Shown here: positions 24,629 to 34,137 of the stretch, in pieces
Numbering within the stretch: the stretch's first letter is position 1
Layout: every line of letters begins with the position of its first letter
Notes under the pieces: generated by a model
Databases searched by the model: none
Told to the model about the DNA's origin: nothing
The model's input: the letters and a program-made list of their open reading frames with translations, nothing else
Source: Oscillospiraceae bacterium
GTDB taxonomy: Bacteria > Bacillota > Clostridia > Oscillospirales > Acutalibacteraceae
DNA length: 64,000 nucleotides
NCBI GenBank assembly: GCA_015066465.1
Contig: SVOI01000003.1
Location: 1 to 64,000, forward strand
Direction of reading: 5' to 3'
Position numbers and translations under genes: made by a program

Positions 24629-25855
24629 TTAACCTTTATTGTTTAAATATTTTACTGCTGAAGCACCAGCGAGTCTGCCACTTGTGAATGCAAAATGTAA
24701 GTTATAACCACCGCAATCACCATTAACGTTTAAAAGCTCACCACAAGTGAATAAACCATTCTGTTTCTTTGACATAAGTGTTTTAGAGTTAAAATCGCTA
24801 CCATCAGCACCACCACAGGTTACCTGTGAGTAGTCAAAGTCTCTGGTACCAGTTATTTTGAATTTTGCTTCTTTTAAATTTGAAACAAGTAGTTTAATAT
24901 CCTTATCTGAAAGCTTTCCAAAAAGTGTGTTTTCTTTAATCCCAACACGTTTCATTATAAAATAAGAAAGCTTTTGTGGAATGAGACCTGAAAGGATTTC
25001 TTCTGTTCTGAAATAAGGCATTTTACATTTTGAATCCTTGAAATGCTTTTCTAATTCACTAAAAGAAAACTCGTTGCAAAAGTCTATAACAGCAACATAA
25101 TTTTTGTTGTTCTTTACAAGGTAAGAGAGGTTTAAAACAGGAATGCCCGAAAGTGCATTTTCAGTAAATTGAATTTCACCAGCTTCTTCTTTTAAAAGCT
25201 TTCTTCCGCTATATAAACTGAAATTACCTTTGACACGTAACCCCTTTAAATCCTTAAAGCTTTTTTCTTCGACTGTAACAGCAGTTAATGCTGGGGAAAT
25301 ATCAGTGATTTTATGCCCGAAATCTTTTAATAACTTGTAGCCCGAACCATCACTACCTTGTGATTTTTGTGAAGCGCCACCAGTAGCAAGAATTACTATA
25401 TCAAATTCTTCATTATCTATTGTGAATTTGTTGTTGCTACACTTTATTTCAGATACCTCAACATCAGTTTTAAACTTTATATTCAGAATTTCACAAGTTT
25501 TAATTAAGGCATCTCTTATAGCGGTTGCTTGTTCTGAGCGTGGGTAAACTCTGCCATCTTCAAAATACGGGAGTACCCCAAAACTTTTAAAGAATGACAA
25601 CGTGTCAGAAAATTCAGACTCCAACACATTTTTAATTATTTCTTTATCACCATTATAATTCTTTTCACATATTTCGGTGTTACAGAAGTTGCATCTGCCA
25701 TTACCAGTTGCAAGTAATTTTTTTGCACATTTGGGTAAATGCTCAAAAACAGTAACGCTTAAATCAATATTAAGTTTTTTTGCCTGTCTTTTTGATTCAA
25801 TAGCTGCTGCGAGACCTGAAGCGCCACCACCAATAATAGCAATTCTTTTTGTCAA
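24629..25855 (-). CDS. HI0933/BaiN-family NAD(P)/FAD-dependent oxidoreductase
   Basis: 408-residue flavoprotein of the HI0933 family: Rossmann motif RIAIIGGGASGLAAAIE, the signature KKLLATGNGRCNFCN, VILATGGASQKSQGSDGSGY, and the C-terminal FTCGELLNVNGDCGGYNLHFAFTSG. Related proteins (BaiN, YtfP-like) are flavin reductases of uncertain substrate. The frame opens upstream at 25894, but that would overlap the promoter -10. The TTG at 25855 has GGTGGT 8 nt upstream and puts the Rossmann motif at the very N-terminus, as expected. It is first in a two-gene flavoprotein operon. Confidence 0.9.
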   Translation of the reverse strand: MTKRIAIIGGGASGLAAAIESKRQAKKLNIDLSVTVFEHLPKCAKKLLATGNGRCNFCNTEICEKNYNGDKEIIKNVLESEFSDTLSFFKSFGVLPYFEDGRVYPRSEQATAIRDALIKTCEILNIKFKTDVEVSEIKCSNNKFTIDNEEFDIVILATGGASQKSQGSDGSGYKLLKDFGHKITDISPALTAVTVEEKSFKDLKGLRVKGNFSLYSGRKLLKEEAGEIQFTENALSGIPVLNLSYLVKNNKNYVAVIDFCNEFSFSELEKHFKDSKCKMPYFRTEEILSGLIPQKLSYFIMKRVGIKENTLFGKLSDKDIKLLVSNLKEAKFKITGTRDFDYSQVTCGGADGSDFNSKTLMSKKQNGLFTCGELLNVNGDCGGYNLHFAFTSGRLAGASAVKYLNNKG

Positions 25856-25885
25856 TGTAAACACCACCTTCAGAGAAGTAAAAAT

Positions 25886-25914
25886 ATTATACAATAATTT
25901 TAAAAATGATACAA
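25886..25914 (-). promoter_or_regulatory. Sigma-A promoter of the flavoprotein operon
   Basis: Minus strand TTGTAT (25914-25909) and TATAAT (25891-25886), 17 bp apart, 31 bp before the TTG start at 25855. It is divergent from the sulfatase promoter only 18 bp away. Confidence 0.7.
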
Positions 25915-25932
25915 TAAGTTTTTTAAAAAATG

Positions 25933-25961
25933 TTTACAAATGACTTTCGTTTTGATATAAT
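25933..25961 (+). promoter_or_regulatory. Sigma-A promoter of the sulfatase gene
   Basis: TTTACA (25933-25938) and TATAAT (25956-25961), 17 bp apart, 53 bp before the TTG start at 26015. Confidence 0.7.
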
Positions 25962-26014
25962 ATTACGGATATTGTGGATAATTTTAAGTATTCGGTTTTG
26001 AAGGAGTGAAAATT

Positions 26015-27325
26015 TTGAAACCAAATATTATATTTTACTTTTCCGACCAACAAAGGTTTGATACTTTGACACCTGACTTAATGCCTAATTTATGGGCATT
26101 AGCAGAAGAGGGTACACGTTACACTAATTCGTACACTTGTCAGCCTGTTTGTGGTCCTGCAAGAGCGTGTTTACAAACTGGTAAATATGCTACTCAATGT
26201 GAGTGTTTCAAAAATGGTATTGCACTTCCTGAAACCGAAAAAACCTTAGCCGATTATTTTAACGAAAATGGCTACGACACTGCATATATCGGTAAGTGGC
26301 ACTTAGCTTCTGGTAAAGGTAAGCATTACGAAAAAACAGCAGTTCCAAAAGAACTTCAAGGTGGTTATAAATACTGGCGTGCTTCTGACGTTTTAGAATT
26401 TACTTCTCATGGCTACGACGGATATGTATTCGATGAAAATGGTAACAAAATCGATTTTATTGGCTACAGGGCAGATGCAATCAACGATTTTGCCATAGAG
26501 TATATTAATAACAGAAGCGAAGAAAACGAAAAACCATTTTTTATGTTTGTTTCTCAATTAGAGCCACATCACCAGAATGACCACAAAGCTTTTGAGGGCT
26601 TTAAAGAAACAGTTGATAATTATAAAGATTATCCACTTCCGGAAGATTTAACCTTTTTAAAAGGCGATTATAAAAAAGCGTATCCCGACTATCTTTCTGC
26701 AATTAACAGAATAGACTATAATTTAGGTAAATTAATTGAAAAGCTTAAAGAAAAAGGTCTTTATGATAATACAGTAATCATTTACACAAGTGACCATGGT
26801 TGTCACTTCAAAACTAGAAATATTGAATATAAGCGTTCTTGTCACGAGTCTTCAATTCATACACCATTAGTTATTGGTGGCGGTGCTTTTAAAAGAGGTA
26901 CTGTGGATGACAGATTGGTAAGCTTAATTGACTTACCACCAACGTTACTCGATTTTGCGGATATTTATATACCATCTTTCTTTTCTGGAATATCGATTTT
27001 AGAGCAAGAAAAAAATGGCACAGAGCGTGAAAATGTGTTTATTCAGATTAGTGAGTCACAGGTTGGCAGAGCTATAAGAACTAAAAAATATAAATATTCA
27101 GTAAGAGCGTTTGGTAATGGTTTTGCAAAAAAAGACTCCAAGGTTTATTTCGAAGATTATCTTTATGACTTAGAGAATGACCCTTATGAAAAAATGAACC
27201 TTGCAAACGATAAGAATTTTAAAGAGATAAGAAAAAATCTCGCTAAACAGCTTTCAGATGAAATGGAAAAGGCTTGGGAATTGAAACCTAAAATTAAGCC
27301 AGCTCTTATTAAACGTAAAAAATAA
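26015..27325 (+). CDS. Cys-type sulfatase
   Basis: 436-residue alkaline-phosphatase-superfamily sulfatase that hydrolyses sulfate esters. The active-site signature is C46-G-P-A-R50-A-C-L-Q-T-G, whose cysteine must become formylglycine through a maturase encoded elsewhere (anSME in anaerobes). Metal ligands are visible as FSDQQRFD near the N-terminus and YTSDHGCHFK in the middle, with RSCHESSIHTP after. No signal peptide is seen, so it is probably cytoplasmic and acts on imported sulfated sugars. AAGGAG at 26001-26006 sits 8 nt before TTG 26015, preferred over the GTG at 26006. Mucin or glycosaminoglycan sugars are likely substrates, by inference. Confidence 0.92.
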   Translation: MKPNIIFYFSDQQRFDTLTPDLMPNLWALAEEGTRYTNSYTCQPVCGPARACLQTGKYATQCECFKNGIALPETEKTLADYFNENGYDTAYIGKWHLASGKGKHYEKTAVPKELQGGYKYWRASDVLEFTSHGYDGYVFDENGNKIDFIGYRADAINDFAIEYINNRSEENEKPFFMFVSQLEPHHQNDHKAFEGFKETVDNYKDYPLPEDLTFLKGDYKKAYPDYLSAINRIDYNLGKLIEKLKEKGLYDNTVIIYTSDHGCHFKTRNIEYKRSCHESSIHTPLVIGGGAFKRGTVDDRLVSLIDLPPTLLDFADIYIPSFFSGISILEQEKNGTERENVFIQISESQVGRAIRTKKYKYSVRAFGNGFAKKDSKVYFEDYLYDLENDPYEKMNLANDKNFKEIRKNLAKQLSDEMEKAWELKPKIKPALIKRKK

Positions 27326-27347
27326 CTTGAATACGGAGGAAACTTAA

Positions 27348-28742
27348 ATGAAACGTATTGAAATAGCTAATATTTATAAATCACCCGAAACATATGGTGA
27401 TAAAGAAATTACAGTTTGTGGTTGGGTTAGAACTCAACGTGCTTCAAAAGCAATCGGCTTTCTTGAAATTAACGACGGTGGTTGTTTCAAGAGTCTTCAG
27501 GTGGTTTTTGAAGATGAAAAAATCAACAACTTTAAAGAAATTTCAAAAATCAACGTTGGTGCGGCAGTTATTGTTACTGGTACGTTAATCTTAACTCCAG
27601 ATGCTGCTCAGCCATTTGAAATCAATGCAAGTGAAATTGTTATTGAAGGCGAGTCAGCACCAGATTACCCCCTTCAGAAAAAACGTCACACATTAGAATA
27701 CTTAAGAACTATTGGTCATCTTCGTCCAAGAGCAAATACTTATTCTGCGGCTTTCCGTGTACGTTCAGTTGCTTCATTTGCAATTCATAAGTTCTTCCAG
27801 GAACGTGGCTTTATGTATGCACACACACCACTCATTTCTTGTAGTGACTGTGAAGGTGCTGGTGAAATGTTCAGAGTAACTTCATTTGAACTTGATAATG
27901 TTCCTAAGACTGAAGAAGGTAAAATTGATTACAGTAAAGATTTCTTCTCGAAACCTGCATTCTTAACAGTTTCAGGTCAACTCGAAGGCGAAATAATGGC
28001 TCAGTCTTTTGGTAAGATTTATACATTTGGTCCTACATTCAGAGCGGAGCGTTCTTATACACAACGTCATGCAGCTGAATTCTGGATGATTGAACCTGAA
28101 ATTGCTTTTGCTGACCTTAGTGATGATATGGATTTAGCAGAAGATATGATTAAATATGTTATCAGCTACGTTCTTGAAAACTGTAAACAAGAATTAGAAT
28201 TCTGCAATAAATTTATTGATAATGGTCTTATTGAAAGACTTACAACTGTTGCAAATTCAGACTTTGCAAGAGTAACATATACAGATGCAGTTAAAGAACT
28301 CGAAAAGAATAACGATAACTTTGAGTTCAAAGCATACTGGGGTTGCGATTTACAGACAGAGCACGAAAGATATTTGACAGAACAAGTATTTAAAAAGCCT
28401 GTTTTCGTTACAGATTATCCAAAGGAAATCAAAGCATTCTATATGCGTCTTAATGATGACGGCAAAACTGTTGCTGCTGCTGACTTACTCGTAATGGGTA
28501 TTGGTGAAATTATCGGTGGTAGCCAACGTGAAGAAAGATATGACGTTCTTGTTGAGAGAATTAAAGAATTAGGTCTTAAAGAAGAAGACTATTGGTGGTA
28601 CTTAGATTTAAGAAAATATGGTGGTACTCACCACGCTGGTTTCGGTCTTGGATTTGAAAGACTTATTATGTATATGACAGGTATTTCAAACATCCGTGAC
28701 GTACTTCCATTCCCAAGAACAACTGGTACAGCAGAATTCTAA
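27348..28742 (+). CDS. asnS: Asparaginyl-tRNA synthetase
   Basis: 464-residue class IIb synthetase that charges tRNA-Asn. An N-terminal OB-fold anticodon-binding domain ([25 protein letters not shown]) is followed by the class II core: motif 2 [25 protein letters not shown], and motif 3 [15 protein letters not shown] near the C-terminus. AsnRS-type features ([23 protein letters not shown]) separate it from AspRS. GGAGG lies 8 nt before the ATG. It starts 22 bp after the sulfatase stop and is followed by an aspartate aminotransferase. Confidence 0.97.
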   Translation: MKRIEIANIYKSPETYGDKEITVCGWVRTQRASKAIGFLEINDGGCFKSLQVVFEDEKINNFKEISKINVGAAVIVTGTLILTPDAAQPFEINASEIVIEGESAPDYPLQKKRHTLEYLRTIGHLRPRANTYSAAFRVRSVASFAIHKFFQERGFMYAHTPLISCSDCEGAGEMFRVTSFELDNVPKTEEGKIDYSKDFFSKPAFLTVSGQLEGEIMAQSFGKIYTFGPTFRAERSYTQRHAAEFWMIEPEIAFADLSDDMDLAEDMIKYVISYVLENCKQELEFCNKFIDNGLIERLTTVANSDFARVTYTDAVKELEKNNDNFEFKAYWGCDLQTEHERYLTEQVFKKPVFVTDYPKEIKAFYMRLNDDGKTVAAADLLVMGIGEIIGGSQREERYDVLVERIKELGLKEEDYWWYLDLRKYGGTHHAGFGLGFERLIMYMTGISNIRDVLPFPRTTGTAEF

Positions 28743-28767
28743 TTACATTTAATTTTGGAGTTTATTT

Positions 28768-30036
28768 ATGAATCAATCTTATTTAAAAATGTCAAAAGAC
28801 GAATTACAAGCACAATATAACGCTGTTTTAAAAGAATATAATGACATTAAAGCAAAAGGGCTTAATATCGATATGTCACGTGGTAAGCCAGGTAGTGACC
28901 AGCTTGATATTTCTAACGATATGCTTAAAGTATTCGAAGATGGTAACTTTAAGACAGAAGCAGGCTTTGACGTAAGAAACTATGGTTTACTTCAGGGTAT
29001 TCCAGAGTGTCAGAAGCTTTTTGCTGAGCTTTTAGAGGTTAAACCAGAAATGGTTATTGTTGGTGGTAACTCAAGCCTTTCACTTATGTATGACTACGTT
29101 TCTCAATGTATGTTTTTAGGTGCAGGCTTTACACCTTGGAGTAAGCAAGGAACTGTTAAATTCCTTTGTCCTTGCCCTGGTTACGACAGACACTTTGCTA
29201 TTTGTGAGTCTTTAGGTATCGAAATGATTAACATTAAAATGACCAATGAAGGTCCTGATGTTGACGAAATAGAAAAATATATTAAAGACCCAATGGTTAA
29301 GGGTATGTTTGTAGTACCAAAATACTCAAACCCACAAGGTATTACATTCTCAGCTGAAACAGTTAAAAGAATTGCAGAATTAACACCTGCAGCAGATGAT
29401 TTCAGAATTATCTGGGATAATGCTTATATTGTTCACGATTTAACTGAAAAAAGTGACGATTTACTCAACATTTTCTCTGTTCTTCCAGAAAGAAATAAAA
29501 ATATGGTTATTGAAGTTACTTCAACTTCAAAAATTTCTTTCCCGGGTGCTGGTGTTTCTTGCCTTGCTTCATCTGAAGAAAATATTAAAGAAATCTTGAA
29601 ACGTCTTACAGTTCAGGCTATCAGTTACGATAAACTCAATATGTTAAGACACGTTAAATACTTTAAAAATCTTGATGGCATCAAAGCACATATGCAAAAA
29701 CACGCTAAGATTTTAAAACCAAAATTCGATGCAGTTATTAATACCTTGAATTCAGATTTAAGTGGTCTTGAAATAGCAGAGTGGAACGAACCAAACGGTG
29801 GTTACTTTATCAGCCTTGACGTTACTGGTGGTAGCGCTTCAAGAGTTGGCGTTTTATGTAAAGAAGCTGGTGTAACACTTACAAACGTTGGTGCTACTTT
29901 CCCTTATGGTAAAGACCCAAGCGACAGTAACATAAGAATTGCTCCGACTTTCCCTGATGCTGATACTTTAAAACAAGCAGTTAAGGTTCTTACAGTTTCT
30001 GTTAAACTTGCTTGTCTCGAAAATCTTATGAAATAA
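28768..30036 (+). CDS. Aspartate aminotransferase-type PLP enzyme (PF12897-like)
   Basis: 422-residue fold-type I aminotransferase. Its opening [19 protein letters not shown] and the pattern [15 protein letters not shown] fit the bacterial aspartate aminotransferase group PF12897. The PLP lysine lies in [15 protein letters not shown], with PKYSNPQG and WDNAYIVHD as the usual asparagine and aspartate/tyrosine PLP contacts. It interconverts aspartate and oxaloacetate with glutamate and 2-oxoglutarate. Position directly after asnS (25 bp) suits aspartate/asparagine supply. Full length. Confidence 0.9.
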   Translation: MNQSYLKMSKDELQAQYNAVLKEYNDIKAKGLNIDMSRGKPGSDQLDISNDMLKVFEDGNFKTEAGFDVRNYGLLQGIPECQKLFAELLEVKPEMVIVGGNSSLSLMYDYVSQCMFLGAGFTPWSKQGTVKFLCPCPGYDRHFAICESLGIEMINIKMTNEGPDVDEIEKYIKDPMVKGMFVVPKYSNPQGITFSAETVKRIAELTPAADDFRIIWDNAYIVHDLTEKSDDLLNIFSVLPERNKNMVIEVTSTSKISFPGAGVSCLASSEENIKEILKRLTVQAISYDKLNMLRHVKYFKNLDGIKAHMQKHAKILKPKFDAVINTLNSDLSGLEIAEWNEPNGGYFISLDVTGGSASRVGVLCKEAGVTLTNVGATFPYGKDPSDSNIRIAPTFPDADTLKQAVKVLTVSVKLACLENLMK

Positions 30037-30047
30037 GGTGTTTAACT

Positions 30048-30521
30048 ATGATTCGTATTGGTCACGGTTATGACGTTCACGCTTTTTCAGATAACAGAAA
30101 ATGTATTATCGGTGGTGTCGAAATTCCTTATGAAAAAGGTCTTTTAGGTCACTCTGATGCCGATGTACTTTTGCACGCAATATCCGATTCTTTACTCGGT
30201 GCGGCGGCACTTGGTGATATTGGAAAGCATTTTCCTGATACTGACCCTGAATTTAAAGGTGCAGATAGTCTCGTTTTATTAGAAAAGGTCAATGAATTAT
30301 TAGAGCAAAAAGGTTACAAGGTCGTTAACGTTGATGCAACCGTAATTGCTCAGGCACCAAAACTTGCACCATATATTTTAAAAATGCGTGAAAATATCGC
30401 AAAAGCCTTAAAAACAGGCGTTGATTTTATAAGTGTAAAAGCAACAACTGAAGAAAAATTAGGCTTTACAGGAAGAAAAGAAGGGATATCAGCCCACTCT
30501 GTTTGTCTTATAGAAAAATAA
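30048..30521 (+). CDS. ispF: 2-C-methyl-D-erythritol 2,4-cyclodiphosphate synthase
   Basis: 157-residue MEP-pathway enzyme that forms the cyclic diphosphate intermediate of isoprenoid synthesis. The zinc site GYDVH is at residues ~7-11, the [12 protein letters not shown] motif carries the remaining ligands, and the signature [17 protein letters not shown] lies near the C-terminus. The ATG at 30048 with AAGGTG upstream is chosen over an earlier start at 30012, which overlaps the aminotransferase. Trimer expected. No ispD is adjacent. Confidence 0.97.
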   Translation: MIRIGHGYDVHAFSDNRKCIIGGVEIPYEKGLLGHSDADVLLHAISDSLLGAAALGDIGKHFPDTDPEFKGADSLVLLEKVNELLEQKGYKVVNVDATVIAQAPKLAPYILKMRENIAKALKTGVDFISVKATTEEKLGFTGRKEGISAHSVCLIEK

Positions 30522-30583
30522 CAAAATTTTAAACCCTTGCATATTATGTATTGATTTAACAATATAATATGGAAGGGTTTTTT

Positions 30584-30814
30584 ATGAGCAAAAAAGGTAT
30601 AAAGGTAGGCTCCGTTACCCTTGCAATGAAAGGTAGAGATTTATTGCAGAAAAACGGATATAAGGCGTATTTAACCCGCAATCCAAAACCAACAGATGGT
30701 GAAGGTTGCGGGTATCTTATATATGTGAATAATTTAGATGAAAGATGTTTTAAAATTCTGCAGAAAAATGGCATAAGAATTATGGGTACAGTAGATTTGG
30801 GGGATTCACTATGA
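30584..30814 (+). CDS. DUF3343 protein, putative sulfur/selenium carrier
   Basis: 76 residues of the DUF3343 family (putative Se/S carrier). The segments VGSVTLAMKGRDLLQKNGYKAYLTRNPKPT and GEGCGYLIYV show the family pattern with a single conserved cysteine in a CG motif. ATG 30584 follows GGAAGGG at 30573-30579; the upstream in-frame ATG at 30569 overlaps that site. It overlaps the cysteine-desulfurase-like gene by 4 bp (ATGA). Co-translation with a desulfurase suggests it accepts a persulfide or selenide. A TATAAT at about 30562-30567 may be part of a promoter, but no good -35 is present. Confidence 0.85.
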   Translation: MSKKGIKVGSVTLAMKGRDLLQKNGYKAYLTRNPKPTDGEGCGYLIYVNNLDERCFKILQKNGIRIMGTVDLGDSL

Positions 30815-31959
30815 TTTATTTTGACAATGCGGCAACCACTTATCCGAAACCAAGAGAGGTGATAAATGAAATTAATAAAGCCTTTACTTTGTATGGTGCA
30901 AATCCTGGCAGAAGCGGTCACGATATGTCAATGAATACAGCTTTAGCTGTGTATTCAGCAAGAGAAACTCTGAATACTTTTTTTGATGGATATGGCAGTG
31001 AATATGTAAGTTTTACGTCTAATTGTACTGGAAGTTTGAATATGGCTATAAAAGGCATTCTTGAAAGTGGAGACCACGTTATTATTTCATCACTTGAACA
31101 CAATTCTGTGTTAAGACCAGTAATTAAATTAGCAGAGCAGAAAAAGATTACTTTCTCAGTTTTTGCAGTAACACATAACGAAGAAGAAACTCTTTTTAAC
31201 TTAAAAAAAGAAATTAAAGATAACACGAAACTCATAATTACAACTGCGGTTTCAAATGTTTTTGGCGATATTTTACCACTTGAAAATATTGGTAGAATTG
31301 CAAGAGAAAATAATATTTTATTTATGGTTGATGGAGCACAAGGGGCAGGGGTTATACCAATAAAAATGAAGCAGATGGGAATAAATTGTCTCTGTATCCC
31401 TGGACACAAGAGTTTATATGGTCCTATGGGTATAGGAGCAATATTACACGATGGTTGTATAAAAGAAACAATTATTGAAGGCGGAACGGGAACAGAAAGC
31501 TTTAATTTCAATCAACCATTAGCATTTCCTGAAAGACTTGAGAGTGGCACTCTTAATGTACCCGCTGTTTGTGGTTTAAAAAAAGGTGTAGAAATAACTT
31601 CATCTTATGGTGTTAATAATATTTTTGGTGACGAAAGTGAACTTATGGAATTAATGTTTAATGAGCTTTCCGGTATCAGAAATATTATTCTTTATAAAAA
31701 CGAATACAACAGAAAAACACAGGCTCCACTAATTGCTTTTAACGTTAAGAATATGCACAGTGAAGAGGTTTCCGCATTCCTTAACAGCAACTCAGTAGCA
31801 GTAAGAGGTGGTTTTCATTGTTCGCCTTTGGCACATAAAACCTATGGTACAGAATTAATTGGTGCAGTCAGAGTAAGTCCGTCAAGATTTAATACAAAAA
31901 AAGATGTAAAATATGTGATAAATTTGCTTCAAAAAATTGCAAAAAATAAAAATGTGTGA
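30811..31959 (+). CDS. Cysteine desulfurase-family aminotransferase (EF2568-type)
   Basis: 382-residue class V PLP enzyme. MIYFDNAATTYPKP opens it; the PLP lysine is in IPGHKSLYGPMG; LESGTLNVPAVCGL and RGGFHCSPLAH carry the conserved arginine and the catalytic cysteine region. It resembles the TIGR01977 (EF2568) group, which is often encoded beside selenium- and molybdenum-hydroxylase genes, more than housekeeping IscS or SufS. It would remove sulfur or selenium from (seleno)cysteine and pass it to the DUF3343 partner. No isc/suf scaffold or Mo-hydroxylase gene lies in this window. Its last codons contain the -35 of the cdaA promoter. Confidence 0.88.
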   Translation: MIYFDNAATTYPKPREVINEINKAFTLYGANPGRSGHDMSMNTALAVYSARETLNTFFDGYGSEYVSFTSNCTGSLNMAIKGILESGDHVIISSLEHNSVLRPVIKLAEQKKITFSVFAVTHNEEETLFNLKKEIKDNTKLIITTAVSNVFGDILPLENIGRIARENNILFMVDGAQGAGVIPIKMKQMGINCLCIPGHKSLYGPMGIGAILHDGCIKETIIEGGTGTESFNFNQPLAFPERLESGTLNVPAVCGLKKGVEITSSYGVNNIFGDESELMELMFNELSGIRNIILYKNEYNRKTQAPLIAFNVKNMHSEEVSAFLNSNSVAVRGGFHCSPLAHKTYGTELIGAVRVSPSRFNTKKDVKYVINLLQKIAKNKNV

Positions 31960-31965
31960 TATAAT
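31937..31965 (+). promoter_or_regulatory. Sigma-A promoter of the cdaA operon
   Basis: TTGCAA (31937-31942, inside the preceding gene) and TATAAT (31960-31965), 17 bp apart, about 60 bp before the cdaA start. Probably drives the 14-gene run to 44711. Confidence 0.7.
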
Positions 31966-32026
31966 AGAACAGTATATGTGGTAGTATGTTTATTTGAACG
32001 GAAATTTTGTTGAAAGTGGTGTAAAA

Positions 32027-32896
32027 ATGACAGAATTAGTAGCGTTTTTCAGAACAATAGGCGAAGCATTATTAAGCTTTAATTTCACATCAGATTTATT
32101 AGATGTTATTTTTGTAACGTTTATAATTTATGAAGCTATAAAATTTATAAGAGGTTCTCGTTCACTGCATCTTATAAAAGGTTTAGCATTCCTTGGTTTG
32201 CTTTACTTATTAGTTAAGCTTACTGGTATGGAAGCGAGTGAATTTCTTCTTTCTTCACTCTTCCAGAATGCACTGTTAATTCTTGTAGTTTTATTCTCAC
32301 CAGAAATTCGCAATATTCTTGAACGTTTTGGCAGAAGGTCAATTACAGATTTTTCATTTTTCAGCTTTAAGAACGATAGTGCCTATCAGGAAGCTGTTAC
32401 AGATTTAGTAAATGACTTTTGTAAAGCAGCAGGCGAAATGAGTGAGACAAAAACAGGCGCATTGGTAGTTTTTGAAAGAGAAGCACCACTCAACGAGGTT
32501 ATAAAATCTGGTACCGTTCTCGATGCTCGCTCTTCAACAGAGCTTTTTAATGGTATTTTCTTCAAAAACTCTGCTCTTCACGATGGTGCAGTTGTTGTTA
32601 AGGATGCAAAAATCTATGCAGCTGGTTGCATTTTGCCACTCACACAAAACAATGCAATCAGTAGCGATTTAGGTACTCGTCACAGAGCGGCTATTGGTAT
32701 GAGTGAGCAAAGTGATGCAGTTGTTGTAATAGTATCTGAAGAAACGGGTTATATCTCAGTTGCAATTAACGGAAAACTCCAGCGTGATATTAAAACAAGT
32801 AATCTTCGTGAAATCTTGTTAAGTAATCTTATAAGCGACAACGATAAAAAAGAAAAGTCAAGAAAAAAGATAAGAGGTGGTAACAGTGAAAAATAA
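32027..32896 (+). CDS. cdaA: Diadenylate cyclase CdaA
   Basis: A 289-residue membrane cyclase that makes cyclic di-AMP from two ATP. Three N-terminal transmembrane helices (LLDVIFVTFIIYEAIKFI; LIKGLAFLGLLYLLVKL; LFQNALLILVVLFSPEI) lead into the DAC domain with the active-site motifs ALHDGAVVV and GTRHRAAIG. The frame opens at a TTG (31994), but the ATG at 32027 gives the canonical length. It overlaps cdaR by 11 bp. C-di-AMP controls potassium and osmolyte uptake and cell-wall homeostasis. glmM, which often follows cdaR, is not here. Confidence 0.96.
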   Translation: MTELVAFFRTIGEALLSFNFTSDLLDVIFVTFIIYEAIKFIRGSRSLHLIKGLAFLGLLYLLVKLTGMEASEFLLSSLFQNALLILVVLFSPEIRNILERFGRRSITDFSFFSFKNDSAYQEAVTDLVNDFCKAAGEMSETKTGALVVFEREAPLNEVIKSGTVLDARSSTELFNGIFFKNSALHDGAVVVKDAKIYAAGCILPLTQNNAISSDLGTRHRAAIGMSEQSDAVVVIVSEETGYISVAINGKLQRDIKTSNLREILLSNLISDNDKKEKSRKKIRGGNSEK

Positions 32897-34136
32897 GAAA
32901 AAGTTTTCTGATTTACTTCATAACGATAAATTAATGCTTGCTTTTTCTTTTGTTGCTGCCATTATAATCTGGCTTGCTGTTGTTATTAATGTAAGTCCTG
33001 AAATGACAACAACAATTCAGAATGTTAAAGTCACAATAGATAATACTGTTCCGTCACAATTTGGTCTTGAAGTTTTCGGCGATAATGAATTTTATGTTGA
33101 TGTTACAGTTAAAGGTAAGAAATATCAGATTTCATCATTAAAACCAGAAGATATAAAAATACTCGCTCAGACAAATAGCGTTGAGTCTGCTGGTATCAGA
33201 ACACTTCTTTTAAAATCTGACCAGACTTTTGGTAACAACGATTATACAGTTACAGCAATTTCACAAAAAAGCATAGATGTGTATTTTGATGTTCCGAAAA
33301 CTGTGCAGATGGTAATAGAACCTGATATTGTTGCAGATGGTATTGAAATTGTAGAAGAAGGCTTCAAAACAGGCGAAATTAACCTTTCAGAAACTGCTGT
33401 GAATGTTACAGGCCCTTCAACAGAAATAAACAGAATTGTAAAAGCTGTAGCAAGGTTAAAACTCCAGAAGTCACTTTCTTCAAATAAGTCTGCTGATGTT
33501 GACGTTTTGCTTCTTGATGAAAATGGCAAATCAAATTTCAGTTACGTTACAACTGATATTGAGAAAGTAGTTCTTACAATTCCAGTTTTAAGAGTGAAAG
33601 AAGTAAATACAACACTTCTCTTTAAAAATGCTCCTGATGAGTATGTTTTAAATCCCTTAAGTTACACAATTTCTCCTTCTAAAGATTTTTTCAATATTTC
33701 AGTTGAAGAATATGATAAAACAACAGAATTTTCTGTTGGTACTATTGATTTTAAATCAGTTTCACCTTCAAACTATGTGTTCGAATTCTTGAGAACTGAT
33801 TTACCGGTTTCAGATGAAAGTGATACAGAAAAATTTGTTGTAAGACTTGATGTAACAGGTCTCTCTCAGGAATACTTTGTTTTTTCAAGTGATAAGGTTA
33901 AAGTGAATAATCCTGATAATCTTAATTATAAAGTTTCTGGTCTTAACAAGTCAGTTGTTGTGGTTGGTTCAGAAAAGGCTTTAGAAAGTATTACAGAAGA
34001 TGATATCAGCGTTGAAATTGACATTTCAGATATTAATATAACATCAGGGCAGACAACATCAGTTCCCGCAAACGTAACAGTAAAGAGTTCAAATTGCTGG
34101 ATTTACGGAACTTATACCGTTGAGGTGTCGTTATAA
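32886..34136 (+). CDS. cdaR: YbbR-domain regulator of CdaA
   Basis: About 416 residues: one N-terminal transmembrane helix (LMLAFSFVAAIIIWLAVVINVS) and an extracellular region of four YbbR-like beta domains (for example VTIDNTVPSQFGLEVFGDNEFYVDVTVKG; VNVTGPSTEINRI). CdaR contacts CdaA in the membrane and modulates c-di-AMP output. GTG 32886 is preferred because AGAGGTGG ends 5 nt upstream; the overlap with cdaA suggests coupling. Confidence 0.93.
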   Translation: MKNKKKFSDLLHNDKLMLAFSFVAAIIIWLAVVINVSPEMTTTIQNVKVTIDNTVPSQFGLEVFGDNEFYVDVTVKGKKYQISSLKPEDIKILAQTNSVESAGIRTLLLKSDQTFGNNDYTVTAISQKSIDVYFDVPKTVQMVIEPDIVADGIEIVEEGFKTGEINLSETAVNVTGPSTEINRIVKAVARLKLQKSLSSNKSADVDVLLLDENGKSNFSYVTTDIEKVVLTIPVLRVKEVNTTLLFKNAPDEYVLNPLSYTISPSKDFFNISVEEYDKTTEFSVGTIDFKSVSPSNYVFEFLRTDLPVSDESDTEKFVVRLDVTGLSQEYFVFSSDKVKVNNPDNLNYKVSGLNKSVVVVGSEKALESITEDDISVEIDISDINITSGQTTSVPANVTVKSSNCWIYGTYTVEVSL

Positions 34137-34137
34137 A

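Noticed and set aside
25856..25894. Upstream start for the HI0933-family flavoprotein
   Set aside because: It would extend the protein by 13 residues before the Rossmann motif and overlap the promoter -10; the TTG at 25855 has a proper ribosome binding site.
30918..31511. Long minus-strand open frame (197 codons) opposite the cysteine-desulfurase gene
   Set aside because: It is antisense to a gene with clear PLP-enzyme motifs, has no ribosome binding site or family resemblance, and its composition is that of a shadow frame.
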